From Siphonobacter sp048595215 (GTDB lineage Bacteria > Bacteroidota > Bacteroidia > Cytophagales > Spirosomataceae), in the NCBI RefSeq assembly GCF_048595215.1, contig NZ_JBMDWJ010000261.1:1-64000 (forward strand): 64,000 bases of DNA. Reading direction: 5' to 3'. Below are positions 17,381 through 25,205 of this stretch, in pieces (the stretch's first letter is position 1; every line of letters begins with the position of its first letter). The notes beneath the pieces are model-generated. The model saw only the letters and a list, made by a program, of their open reading frames with translations, did no database searches and was not told the origin of the DNA. A program made the translations under genes and the position numbers.

Positions 17381-17890
17381 ATGAAAAAAATTCTTATCTC
17401 TCTATTTTTTGTGAGCTGTACGACGCTGGTACACGCTCAAATTAAAGATTGGGCCTTGGGTCTAAAAATTGGTCAGCCTACCGGCCTTAACATCCGGAAA
17501 TACGGCGACCGTAATGCCTTCGATGTAAACATAGGAACCTATGGAGGTTTGTTTGGCGGTACGAGCGACTATCGGAAGGGTAGGCTCAAGGGCGTTGGTT
17601 TTGCCATCAATGCCAATTACCTCTGGTACGCTCCCGCATTAAACGAGCGAATGTCGCTTTACGGAGGCGTTGGGGCTCAGCTAACTTCTCGGAACTATTA
17701 TCCCGACATTACTAGCGATGCCCATGATCGAAGTATTGGCATTGGACCTACCGTAGTAGCTGGGGTCGAGTTCCTTTCCAAGAAAAGTCCCTATTCCCTG
17801 TTTGTGGAAGGAGGATTGTATGCTGAATTGCTTCCGGCTTTCTTTTACTTGAGCCCTCAGTTGAACGCGGGTCTGCGTTATAATTTCTAA
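17381..17890 (+). CDS. Small outer-membrane beta-barrel protein
   Basis: A 169-residue protein with a signal peptide ending VHAQ near residue 20. About eight amphipathic strands follow with Gly/aromatic patterning (LKIGQPTGLNIRKYG, FAINANYLWY, SLYGGVGAQL, LFVEGGLYAE) and a C-terminal strand ending YNF, a usual barrel-assembly signal. It fits an OmpA/OmpW-sized eight-stranded barrel of unknown function. It lies 74 bases upstream of the Asp/Arg-rich lipoprotein on the same strand. Confidence 0.75.
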   Translation: MKKILISLFFVSCTTLVHAQIKDWALGLKIGQPTGLNIRKYGDRNAFDVNIGTYGGLFGGTSDYRKGRLKGVGFAINANYLWYAPALNERMSLYGGVGAQLTSRNYYPDITSDAHDRSIGIGPTVVAGVEFLSKKSPYSLFVEGGLYAELLPAFFYLSPQLNAGLRYNF

Positions 17891-17964
17891 TATCCAACCA
17901 ACTACCCTTGCACTAGCTGTACTAACTACCCGTAGAAACCGCTAGTGCGTTAATTGAAATAGCT

Positions 17965-18906
17965 ATGAAACGTCACATTATTTTACTAGGAGCTTTGGCT
18001 ACTGGACTTTTCTTAAGTTCATGTGCTGGACTGGATAACTTCTCCAGTAGCCTGAAACGCGGTGATTCAAACCGTACTGCTTACCGCGAAAATCGGGAAA
18101 AACAGGAGCGACGTGAAGAGAAAGAGAAAGATCGGCGTCAGGAAGAACGGGACGATAGAGAAGCCCGTCGCGATGAATCAGACATGGATCGGTACCGCGA
18201 TGAAAGAAGAGATACCGATAAAAAGTACGAAGAGCGGAAAGAGGAGGATAAAAAATACGAAGAACGTCGGGATGAAGACCGGAAAGACGAAGATAAAAAG
18301 TCAGATGAACGCCGAGAGGATGAACGTCGGGATGACCGGGACCGTCGGGATGATGATCGGAACTTCTACCGTAGTGAACGTCGCGACCGGGATGAAGTAG
18401 ATCGTTATCGGAATGATGATCGTCGCTACGAAGACCGCTCTCGCCGGGATCGTTATACTGATGATCGCGATGACCGGGATCGCCGCCGATACGATGATCG
18501 GTACAGTGATGACCGAAACAGCCGGCGGTATGATGATCGTGACGACCGTTACAGAGATGAGGATTGGGATCGAAACGCTCGTCGTTCTAACCGCCAGGAT
18601 TCTGGGGAAGAACGGGAGAAACGCGAATTAGCCGAACGACTCGACGATCAGATTAATGAGTTAAATAACCGAATTGAGTCGTTAGACGAAAAGCAAAAAG
18701 GCGAAACCCGTCGCGAACGCCGTCGCCGCGAGGCTATGCGAGAAGACTTACAGGAGAGTCGTTCGGAGCTTTTTGAGAAGTACTACAGTATCAACCAGTC
18801 TTCGGGTCGGGAATGGAGAAAAGCCAAACGCGACGTTTCGAAGTATATGGACGATCTGGATGATAAAATTGAAGATGCCCGTAGAAGCTTGAGACGGGAA
18901 AAATAG
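17965..18906 (+). CDS. Asp/Arg/Glu-rich low-complexity lipoprotein
   Basis: A 313-residue protein with a lipoprotein signal (MKRHIILLGALATGLFLSSC, lipidated Cys20). Residues about 35-215 are nearly all Asp, Arg, Glu, Lys and Tyr in irregular short repeats (DDRYSDDRN, RRYDDRDDRYRDED), a polyampholyte with almost no hydrophobic residues. Residues about 220-313 are a more normal charged helical domain with regular Leu and Ile (LAERLDDQINELNNRIESL). No Bacteroidota surface-export signal (acidic residues right after Cys) is seen, so it may face the periplasm. It follows the small barrel gene and ends at a strong terminator. No function is known to me. Confidence 0.8.
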   Translation: MKRHIILLGALATGLFLSSCAGLDNFSSSLKRGDSNRTAYRENREKQERREEKEKDRRQEERDDREARRDESDMDRYRDERRDTDKKYEERKEEDKKYEERRDEDRKDEDKKSDERREDERRDDRDRRDDDRNFYRSERRDRDEVDRYRNDDRRYEDRSRRDRYTDDRDDRDRRRYDDRYSDDRNSRRYDDRDDRYRDEDWDRNARRSNRQDSGEEREKRELAERLDDQINELNNRIESLDEKQKGETRRERRRREAMREDLQESRSELFEKYYSINQSSGREWRKAKRDVSKYMDDLDDKIEDARRSLRREK

Positions 18907-18923
18907 TCTACAACTTTTCTAGT

Positions 18924-18954
18924 AACGAAAGACCCGCTCAGCGGGTCTTTCGTT
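18924..18954 (+). terminator. Rho-independent terminator
   Basis: AACGAAAGACCCGC and its complement form a 14-bp stem with a 3-base TCA loop, 18 bases after the Asp/Arg-rich lipoprotein gene. Confidence 0.9.
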
Positions 18955-19057
18955 TATAACAATCTCATTAACAAAGCTTTTGGTCTCATAGAAGAAAAGG
19001 CACAACAATTTTAAATTAATCAGTAACGAGAAATACTTCAATCAAACCACTATCCTT

Positions 19058-19270
19058 ATGGCTCAGCAACCGATTAATACTCCGCAGAACGAGAATCCGA
19101 ATATTCGTAAACTATTCATATTTATTGGTGTAGTAGTAGCTATCTGTGCTATCTGGGCCATTGTTGGAGGTCTCTTCACCAATAGTCCTACGGGCACGAA
19201 AGGCGTCGGAGCAGTAACTGATAAAGATTCAGCTTTCGTTCAGGAAAGTGATACCTTGCGTACGCAGTAA
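19058..19270 (+). CDS. Small single-span membrane protein (70 aa)
   Basis: A 70-residue protein with a polar Asn/Pro/Gln-rich N-terminus, one transmembrane helix at about residues 19-40 (LFIFIGVVVAICAIWAIVGG) and a polar acidic tail. No cleavable signal is evident. It is monocistronic, with terminators on both sides. No family is recognised; small proteins of this layout are common and poorly characterised. Confidence 0.65.
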   Translation: MAQQPINTPQNENPNIRKLFIFIGVVVAICAIWAIVGGLFTNSPTGTKGVGAVTDKDSAFVQESDTLRTQ

Positions 19271-19348
19271 ATCCTTTTAGCGGTTTAACGTATTACCTTC
19301 CTGCAAAAGACTTTATCCATTCCAATACCCACGATACTATATGCATAA

Positions 19349-19385
19349 AAAAAGCGGTAAGAACTGCCTGTTCTTACCGCTTTTT
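19349..19385. terminator. Bidirectional rho-independent terminator
   Basis: AAAAAGCGGTAAGAA and its complement form a 15-bp stem with a 7-base loop between the 70-residue gene and the convergent four-helix-bundle gene. Confidence 0.92.
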
Positions 19386-19409
19386 ACTTCCCTTATAAAT
19401 TGAACTAAA

Positions 19410-19856
19410 CTAAGCTCGCATTAAGTAGTGATTGGTTGGTTCTGGTTCCAGTTCCGCCAGTCGATTGGTGAAAGTCTTGAGTAATTTCCACTGACTGGTG
19501 AGGAGTTGTCGTACGCTTTCGGGTAAATCTTCCCGTAACGCATTACGATAGAGTACTAGCAGATTCTCATCCACTTTTCTACGCAAATCTTGTTCATAGT
19601 CATCATGGTCAAGAACGTCGTTCCACTGGGGGGCAGATACCACATCATAGGACATTCTTCCCCCATAATTCCACAATTGGTTTACTAATTGGGTCTTGCA
19701 TAAACTACTACTAGTCATTCCTCGCATCAGGAAAGGTTTGACTAACAAACAGTTTACGCGGGTCACTAGAGTATGATATACACGAACGCGTCCTTCATGA
19801 GCGTGTATAAGGGCATTAAGCCAATAGTCTAGGCGATGATTGTCAGCTCTTTCCAT
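19410..19856 (-). CDS. Diverged PA2169-like four-helix-bundle protein
   Basis: A 148-residue protein starting at ATG 19856; a TTG at 19925 would add 23 residues. It is predicted to be all helical. It shares with the gene just upstream the pattern of PA2169/DUF2383 proteins: an N-terminal 'L..LI....R...Y..L', a central region before an acidic helix, and a C-terminal 'Y..AL...LP..V..LL..Q'. Here that reads LNALIHAHEGRVRVYHTL and YRNALREDLPESVRQLLTSQ. Similarity to the neighbour is weak, suggesting an old, diverged duplicate. The family is ferritin-like in fold; its function is unknown. Confidence 0.6.
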   Translation of the reverse strand: MERADNHRLDYWLNALIHAHEGRVRVYHTLVTRVNCLLVKPFLMRGMTSSSLCKTQLVNQLWNYGGRMSYDVVSAPQWNDVLDHDDYEQDLRRKVDENLLVLYRNALREDLPESVRQLLTSQWKLLKTFTNRLAELEPEPTNHYLMRA

Positions 19857-19991
19857 GGTCAGGGATGGTAAAATAAATTCTGTAATTGATTTAACATGGC
19901 TTTTGAAAAACAAATCGAAGAGCAACGTCTTACGTGGGTGGATACCGCATTTATGCCTAGACTATCACTAATACCATTCCAAAGCATGTTT

Positions 19992-20465
19992 CTACGCCTG
20001 AGAAATATTCTTTTCTTCGTTGCGTAAGGATTGAATAAGCATTAAATCCTGGGCAATAATCGTTTGTTGACCTTCTAGTAAAATCTGAATATCGGGCAGC
20101 GTCTGAATTTTTTCGTGAGCTAACGCTTCTGTATACGTGGCAAGAGCCGTTTCATCACCCGTCTCGCAAGAACTTAGAATGGCATCACGGTCTTTGCCGA
20201 GTAATTTATCTTTAATATCAATCCAGAATTGGTGAAAACGAGCGGCGGTTGTACCTGTTTCAGGAGGTGTCTGTTTGTACTTTTTCAATACCTGACCCAA
20301 ATCATCCGCGAAGCCTTCGCTTTCCTTTTCCAATTTTTCAAATAATGCTTTTAGCTGCGGGTCTTCTACATCTCGGGCCGCTACCGAATAGCCTTTGGTA
20401 CGATCAATATTGATTTTGACCAGCAATTCCAGCTGATCAATAAGGTTTTCCATTTCAGTTGCCAT
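19992..20465 (-). CDS. PA2169 family four-helix-bundle protein (DUF2383)
   Basis: A 157-residue helical protein matching the PA2169 family: LIDQLELLVKINIDRTKGY at the N-terminus, a middle GTTAARFHQFWIDIKDKL, the ILSSCETGDETALATYTEAL helix and the final P.IQ.LLEGQQTII helix. The fold resembles ferritin-like bundles. Family members are often found near stress or envelope genes and their molecular function is unknown. It is followed by a diverged copy 135 bases downstream and preceded by a Pro/Glu-rich gene, all on the minus strand, which may form one transcript. Confidence 0.88.
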   Translation of the reverse strand: MATEMENLIDQLELLVKINIDRTKGYSVAARDVEDPQLKALFEKLEKESEGFADDLGQVLKKYKQTPPETGTTAARFHQFWIDIKDKLLGKDRDAILSSCETGDETALATYTEALAHEKIQTLPDIQILLEGQQTIIAQDLMLIQSLRNEEKNISQA

Positions 20466-20522
20466 ACTACTTTCGTGTGATTGGATAATGAATAAGTACG
20501 TAGTTGATTGATAAACAGATTT

Positions 20523-21020
20523 TTACAAAGCTGGATTGAGTCGATTTTGTTGATCTGCTTCCGAAATAGCCGTAGGTACAGGCATGGCCTCTTCGGAAGA
20601 AGAAATGTTTTCTGCTTCCCCGATTTCATCGGGACGAATAGGAGCCTGCTCTGGAATGTCCGGCATCGGAGGCGTTTCATCCGGAGCTTCCGGTACTACG
20701 TCTGGTGTTTCTTCAGGAGCATGAGGTAGATCCGGAAAGGTACCGGGAACATTCGGTAAGTCCGGCTGGATTTCGGGCGTCGGCGGTGAGGTAGGCGGCA
20801 CTTCAGGCACTGAGCCCGGAAAAACGTTCTGTACCGATCGATCTTCCTGCTGACGGGTTTCTTTCGGATACGCCGATTCATCACCTAATCCTAAAGGACC
20901 TTCGTTTTCCTCCATGGATTTTTCAAGTTCTAATTCCTGAGCTGTTTCAGAAGGGGTATCCCGATGAATTTCAGAAGATTTTTCTCCGGGAGCCGGACGC
21001 GTAGGTTGGATCGTTTCCAT
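20523..21020 (-). CDS. Pro/Glu/Asp-rich intrinsically disordered protein
   Basis: A 165-residue acidic protein with no signal or membrane segment. From about residue 65 it is dominated by Pro, Glu, Asp and small residues in loose repeats (PDLPNVPGTFPDLPHAPEE, PDVVPEAPDETPPMPDIPEQ), which cannot form a globular core. Codon usage is like its neighbours and there is a TACTTTTG -7 box at 21062-21069 on the minus strand, so it looks expressed. It is 57 bases upstream of the PA2169 family gene. The function is not recognisable. Confidence 0.65.
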   Translation of the reverse strand: METIQPTRPAPGEKSSEIHRDTPSETAQELELEKSMEENEGPLGLGDESAYPKETRQQEDRSVQNVFPGSVPEVPPTSPPTPEIQPDLPNVPGTFPDLPHAPEETPDVVPEAPDETPPMPDIPEQAPIRPDEIGEAENISSSEEAMPVPTAISEADQQNRLNPAL

Positions 21021-21061
21021 AAGATGAGGTATATTAGTTATAGAAATAACCTAAGGAGGGG

Positions 21062-21069
21062 CAAAAGTA
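21062..21069 (-). promoter_or_regulatory. -7 promoter element (TACTTTTG)
   Basis: A perfect TAnnTTTG match on the minus strand, 42-49 bases upstream of the Pro/Glu-rich gene. No -33 TTTG at the standard distance is visible. Confidence 0.45.
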
Positions 21070-21184
21070 ATGCCACTCTCTGTACCCTTTGATCCGTCCC
21101 AAATTGGGGAAAACCTACGCGTTACGCTGTAAAGCAGGGCGGTATTAAATTTTAACAAGGCTTACTTACTAAACTCAGCTATGT

Positions 21185-21385
21185 ATGGAAAATCAAGAAT
21201 CGCAAAAGCCAGAACCTACCGTAGAGAAGTTTTTAGAGCAGGTAGAAAAAAAGAATGCAGAAAATGAAGTAAGCCAGGAAAAAGAAAATCTTGAGCACAA
21301 ACGTCACAACGATGAAGAGTTTAAAGAGCTCTCACAACAGGAAGAAGAAAAGGCTCGTGAGGCCGAAAAATTTGTAGGTAGCTGA
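21185..21385 (+). CDS. Small Glu/Lys-rich helical protein (66 aa)
   Basis: A 66-residue protein, about half Glu, Lys, Gln and Asn, with no hydrophobic core and no signal. It reads as one long amphipathic or solvent-exposed helix (EKFLEQVEKKNAENEVSQEK). It resembles hydrophilic stress proteins only in composition; no family is recognised. It is divergent from the Pro/Glu-rich gene and has its own strong terminator, which supports it as a real gene. Confidence 0.6.
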   Translation: MENQESQKPEPTVEKFLEQVEKKNAENEVSQEKENLEHKRHNDEEFKELSQQEEEKAREAEKFVGS

Positions 21386-21404
21386 TCCGCTCCATACGCT
21401 ACCC

Positions 21405-21440
21405 ATAAAAGCCCCGCTCTACGACGAGCGGGGCTTTTAT
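21405..21440 (+). terminator. Rho-independent terminator
   Basis: ATAAAAGCCCCGCTC and its complement form a 15-bp stem with a 6-base loop, followed by TTTTGG, 20 bases after the 66-residue gene. Confidence 0.93.
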
Positions 21441-21767
21441 TTTGGTCCAAGTCAGTAAAAACCGGTACGGGAGAAGAAAAGCGGATCAGATAAATCTATC
21501 CTTATTTTTGTGTTGATACGCTTAGATAGAAGAGGAAGTAAGTGAATTGTTTTGAATAAATACTATTGATTATTAGAACTTTATGGAGAATGGCGTAAAG
21601 CTGGTACGGCTTCGGCTTTCATAAAATTTGCTAAAAGGCAGCGTCCGAACGAACAGTTTTCCTGATAAAATCGGTTAATCATTCTATCTAATTTATAGAC
21701 ATTGTCTAATTTTGTCGATAGTATATAAAAAACGAAGGATCGGCAGCGGAAGAACCCCGTGAAGCGT
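21441..21767 (+). promoter_or_regulatory. Leader region of the cys operon with -7 box TAATTTTG
   Basis: This 327-base gap carries no credible gene. TAATTTTG at 21717-21724 fits the -7 consensus and lies 44 bases before the cysH ATG; a second match, TATTTTTG at 21503-21510, is further away. No -33 box at standard spacing and no riboswitch that I can recognise is present. Confidence 0.4.
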
Positions 21768-22472
21768 ATGAACAACGAAGCATTAATACAGGACTTAAGA
21801 CCCCAGCTGGAAATCCTAGAACCCGCGGAGGCAATTGCTTTACTTACCGAACGATTTCCCGGAAAAGTAGTATTTTCAACCTCGCTAGGTCAGGAAGATC
21901 AGGTCATTACCGATATTATTTTTCGTAACCACTTGCCCGTACGGGTCTTTACTTTAGATACGGGTCGTTTATTTCAGGAAACCTACGAGTTGATGGATGC
22001 GACGCGGGCCAAGTACAACCAGACCCTGGAAACGTACTTCCCCAACACGCAACGCGTAGAAGCACTGGTTCAAGAAAAAGGATTCAATAGCTTTTATTAT
22101 TCGGTTGAAAATCGGAAAGAATGTTGCTTCATCCGTAAAATTGAACCGCTGAAACGGGCCCTGACCGGAGCCGAAATCTGGATTACGGGCCTACGGGCGG
22201 AGCAATCGGAAAACCGATCCGACATGCCCGTTCTGGAATGGGATAACGGAAATCAGGTACTCAAATACAACCCGCTCATTCACTGGACCTACGATCAGGT
22301 ACTGGCTCATTTGTCGGAATACCGCGTTCCCGACAATCCATTACACCGCAAAGGCTTCATCAGTATCGGCTGTGCCAGCTGTACTAGGGCTATCGAGCCG
22401 GGCGAGCACCCCCGGGCTGGCCGCTGGTGGTGGGAAGAATCGAAAAAAGAGTGTGGCTTACACTCAGCGTAG
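21768..22472 (+). CDS. cysH: Phosphoadenylyl/adenylyl-sulfate reductase (4Fe-4S APS reductase type)
   Basis: A 234-residue enzyme reducing activated sulfate to sulfite with thioredoxin. The PAPS-reductase fold shows FSTSLGQEDQV (34-45) and the TLDTGR motif (62-67). The paired cysteines C119-C120 (KECC) and the C202-x2-C205 pair are the 4Fe-4S ligands that mark APS-type reductases. C229 in the C-terminal KKECGLH is the catalytic cysteine. Substrate preference for APS is therefore likely. Either ATG 21768 or GTG 21759 could start it. First gene of cysH-cysD-cysN. Confidence 0.94.
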   Translation: MNNEALIQDLRPQLEILEPAEAIALLTERFPGKVVFSTSLGQEDQVITDIIFRNHLPVRVFTLDTGRLFQETYELMDATRAKYNQTLETYFPNTQRVEALVQEKGFNSFYYSVENRKECCFIRKIEPLKRALTGAEIWITGLRAEQSENRSDMPVLEWDNGNQVLKYNPLIHWTYDQVLAHLSEYRVPDNPLHRKGFISIGCASCTRAIEPGEHPRAGRWWWEESKKECGLHSA

Positions 22473-22548
22473 AAGTATCGTCTAAACAATAGATCATTTC
22501 CGGGAGGCCCTTCGAAGACCAACCACGGAAATCTTTACAAGTCTGACT

Positions 22549-23490
22549 ATGAGTTCATTCGGAGATAAATCCTTGATTCCTACCTCTGCTCTGGAAAAGC
22601 CTGTTTTCCCCCGTGAGCTGGAAGATGAAGCTATTTACATCATGCGGGAAGTAGCCGCTCAGTTTGAGCGACCCGCCATTCTGTTTTCGGGAGGAAAGGA
22701 TTCCATTACCCTGGTACGACTGGCTCAGAAAGCTTTTTATCCGGGGAAAATTCCTTTCCCGCTGTTGCACGTGGATACGGGACATAACTTTCCGGAAACC
22801 ATCGAATACCGCGACTGGCTGGTGAAGGAAGTAGGAGCTGAGCTGATTGTTCGTTACGTACAGGACTCCATTAATCAGGGAAAAGCTCAGGAAGAATCCG
22901 GAAAATACGCTTCCCGTAATGCTTTACAAACAGTAACGCTGCTCGACGCCATTGAAGAATTCAAGTTCGATGCCTGCATTGGTGGGGCTCGTCGGGACGA
23001 GGAAAAAGCCCGGGCGAAAGAACGGATTTTCAGCGTACGCGACGATTTCGGGCAATGGGATGCCAAGCGGCAACGCCCCGAGTTGTTCGATATGCTGAAC
23101 GGACGCATTTCCGTGGGCGAAAACGTTCGCGTATTCCCCATCTCCAACTGGACCGAACTCGACGTTTGGAATTATATCAAGGAGGAGGGTATTCCCCTGC
23201 CTTCCATTTATTTCTCGCACCAGCGTCCCGTATTCGAGCGGGATGGGATGCTCTGGGCCGATTCCGAATACATTAATAAAGATACCGACGAAATTCCGTT
23301 CGAAGCGACGGTTCGATTCCGTACCGTGGGTGATATGACCTGTACGGCAGCCGTCCTGTCGGAAGCAACGGAACTAGACGATATTATCGGAGAAATCCTG
23401 TCCGCTGAAATCTCAGAACGTGGGGCCCGTATGGATGATAAACGCTCGGAAGCGGCCATGGAAAAACGCAAGCAACAGGGTTATTTCTAA
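22549..23490 (+). CDS. cysD: Sulfate adenylyltransferase subunit 2
   Basis: A 313-residue ATP-sulfurylase small subunit. The N-type PP-loop SGGKDS is at about 50 (PAILFSGGKDSITLV), followed by LLHVDTGHNFPET and the GGARRDEEKARAKER region. The C-terminal RGARMDDKRSEAAMEKRKQQ is typical of the family. With the CysN GTPase it makes adenosine 5'-phosphosulfate from sulfate and ATP. It is 76 bases after cysH and 94 bases before cysN. Confidence 0.96.
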   Translation: MSSFGDKSLIPTSALEKPVFPRELEDEAIYIMREVAAQFERPAILFSGGKDSITLVRLAQKAFYPGKIPFPLLHVDTGHNFPETIEYRDWLVKEVGAELIVRYVQDSINQGKAQEESGKYASRNALQTVTLLDAIEEFKFDACIGGARRDEEKARAKERIFSVRDDFGQWDAKRQRPELFDMLNGRISVGENVRVFPISNWTELDVWNYIKEEGIPLPSIYFSHQRPVFERDGMLWADSEYINKDTDEIPFEATVRFRTVGDMTCTAAVLSEATELDDIIGEILSAEISERGARMDDKRSEAAMEKRKQQGYF

Positions 23491-23584
23491 GCGTTAACCG
23501 GACGATTAGCAGAGAAAATTAGTATTAAAAATCTTCAACGGGGCAAGTCGGAGCTAGGGCTTTACGTAATCCCCTTTTGTATAC

Positions 23585-24838
23585 ATGGACATTTTACGCA
23601 TTGCTACCGCTGGCTCGGTTGACGACGGAAAGAGTACCTTGATTGGCCGTCTCTTGTACGAAACGCAATCCATTACCCGCGACAAACTGGAAGCCCTGGA
23701 TTCGGCTAGTAAACGCAAAGGGCTGGATTTTCTGGATCTTTCACTGCTGACGGATGGTCTGATTGCCGAACGCGAGCAGGGCATTACGATCGACGTAGCT
23801 CATATTTATTTCAGTACCCCCCGTCGTAAATACATCATTGCCGATACGCCGGGTCACTTTGAGTACACGCGGAACATGGTAACGGGAGCCTCCAATGCTA
23901 AAGTTTCCCTGATTCTGGTGGATGCCCGGCACGGCGTAGTGGAACAAACGTTCCGACATTTCTTCATTTCGGCGATGTTACGCATACCGAAAGTGATTGT
24001 CTGTGTGAACAAAATGGACCTAGTTGGCTACAGTCAGGAACGTTTTGAGGAAATCAAACGGGAATTTGAAGCCATTGCTGCCCAGGTGCAGTTTGATGGA
24101 CAAAGTATAGAATTCATCCCCATTTCGTCTTTGTACGGCGTAAACGTTACGAAGAAATCCGAGGAGATTTCGTGGTACATGGGGCCCTCTTTGCTGGAGA
24201 CGTTAGAGGCCATGGACGATCAGATAAAAGTGGATTCATCGCAGGCCGCTCGTTTTCCAGTTCAGTACGTAGTTCGTCCCAAAACGGAAGAATACCACGA
24301 TTATCGTGGATACGCCGGTCGAGTGGCCAGCGGTACGTTTTCGGTAGGGGATGAAGTAGTCGTATTGCCCACGGGTCAGCAGTCGAAAATTGCTACCATC
24401 GAACGCTTTGATGAGCAACTGGAACAGGCTCACGCTCGGGAGTCGGTGGTACTAACGCTGGAGAAAGATATTGACGTTTCGCGGGGCAATATGCTAGTGA
24501 AAGTGGGGCAAGAACCCATTCAGCATCGGGAATTTTCGGCTCAGGTTTGCTGGCTGGATTATCAAGCGTTGACACCCGGTAAAACGCTGTTATTACAACA
24601 CGGCATCAACGATACGAAAGCCAAAGTACTGGCCTTGGAAGAACTCATTGACGTACAGTCACTGGAAAAGAGTTCCTCGCCTAGTCAACTTAAATTAAAC
24701 GAGATAGGGTCGATTCGACTCAAAGTAGCCAAGCCGGTTTTTGCGGACGTTTACGCTGAGAACCCCGCCAACGGAGCCTTCATTTTAGTGGACGAGTTCT
24801 CGCACGCCACTGTTGGAGTAGGCTTTGTACAGGTGTAA
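23585..24838 (+). CDS. cysN: Sulfate adenylyltransferase subunit 1 (GTPase)
   Basis: A 417-residue EF-Tu-like GTPase that drives sulfate adenylylation by CysD. G1 GSVDDGKS is at 10-17, G3 DTPGHFEYTRN at about 86 and G4 NKMDLV at about 141. The beta-barrel domains 2 and 3 follow. There is no fused CysC (APS kinase) domain, which agrees with a pathway going straight from APS to sulfite through CysH. A terminator follows at 24930. Confidence 0.96.
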   Translation: MDILRIATAGSVDDGKSTLIGRLLYETQSITRDKLEALDSASKRKGLDFLDLSLLTDGLIAEREQGITIDVAHIYFSTPRRKYIIADTPGHFEYTRNMVTGASNAKVSLILVDARHGVVEQTFRHFFISAMLRIPKVIVCVNKMDLVGYSQERFEEIKREFEAIAAQVQFDGQSIEFIPISSLYGVNVTKKSEEISWYMGPSLLETLEAMDDQIKVDSSQAARFPVQYVVRPKTEEYHDYRGYAGRVASGTFSVGDEVVVLPTGQQSKIATIERFDEQLEQAHARESVVLTLEKDIDVSRGNMLVKVGQEPIQHREFSAQVCWLDYQALTPGKTLLLQHGINDTKAKVLALEELIDVQSLEKSSSPSQLKLNEIGSIRLKVAKPVFADVYAENPANGAFILVDEFSHATVGVGFVQV

Positions 24839-24929
24839 GAACTTAAAAAAACATTTTGACCAAATGAGCTAGTGCCCGTCCAATACGTAGATGTGCCTAG
24901 TTTTAAGGTGTTTAGTGGATATTTAGATA

Positions 24930-24959
24930 AGCCTGGAACTACTGGTTCTGGGCTTTTTT
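24930..24959 (+). terminator. Rho-independent terminator of the cys operon
   Basis: AGCCTGGAAC pairs with GTTCTGGGCT (two G-T wobbles) around a 5-base loop, followed by TTTTTT. Confidence 0.8.
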
Positions 24960-24989
24960 GTTGGCCAAAGGTAAACCCAGTAACGTTGC

Positions 24990-24998
24990 GGGGGGGGG
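24990..24998 (+). repeat. G9 homopolymer in an intergenic region
   Basis: Nine consecutive G residues lie in the 367-base gap (24839-25205) between cysN and the VOC dioxygenase gene. Besides the terminator at 24930-24959, I see nothing else in this gap. Confidence 0.85.
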
Positions 24999-25205
24999 TA
25001 GTCGTAACATTCGCTACGGATGCAGCTCTTTCGAATTACAAAGCTGATACTCGAATTTGGTACTGATAAAGGGTAAATCATCTTCAGAAGTACCGTCCTT
25101 CCCCTGATTTCGACAAGCCTTTCCGCGATTCCGCCATTCCTTCGCAGGCTACAATTGATGAGCTTTGTATCATCAAATCAGTCGAAATAATAAACACGAA
25201 AGATC

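Noticed and set aside
18100..18600. Repeat region considered as a CRISPR array
   Set aside because: Units are irregular, in frame with a coding sequence, and have no constant repeat or spacer lengths.
18062..18631. Two open frames (+) overprinted on the Asp/Arg-rich lipoprotein
   Set aside because: They come from the low-complexity GAT/CGT/GAC repeats read in another frame, giving Met/Thr/Ile-rich text without domain features.
21441..21767. Possible SAM or other riboswitch before cysH
   Set aside because: I could not find a conserved riboswitch core or paired stems in this AT-rich leader.
21581..21775. A 64-codon frame on the minus strand before cysH
   Set aside because: It covers the probable cys promoter and has no recognisable protein features.
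24872..25066. A 64-codon frame after cysN
   Set aside because: It starts with GTG, runs through the terminator at 24930-24959 and the G9 tract, and has no family features.
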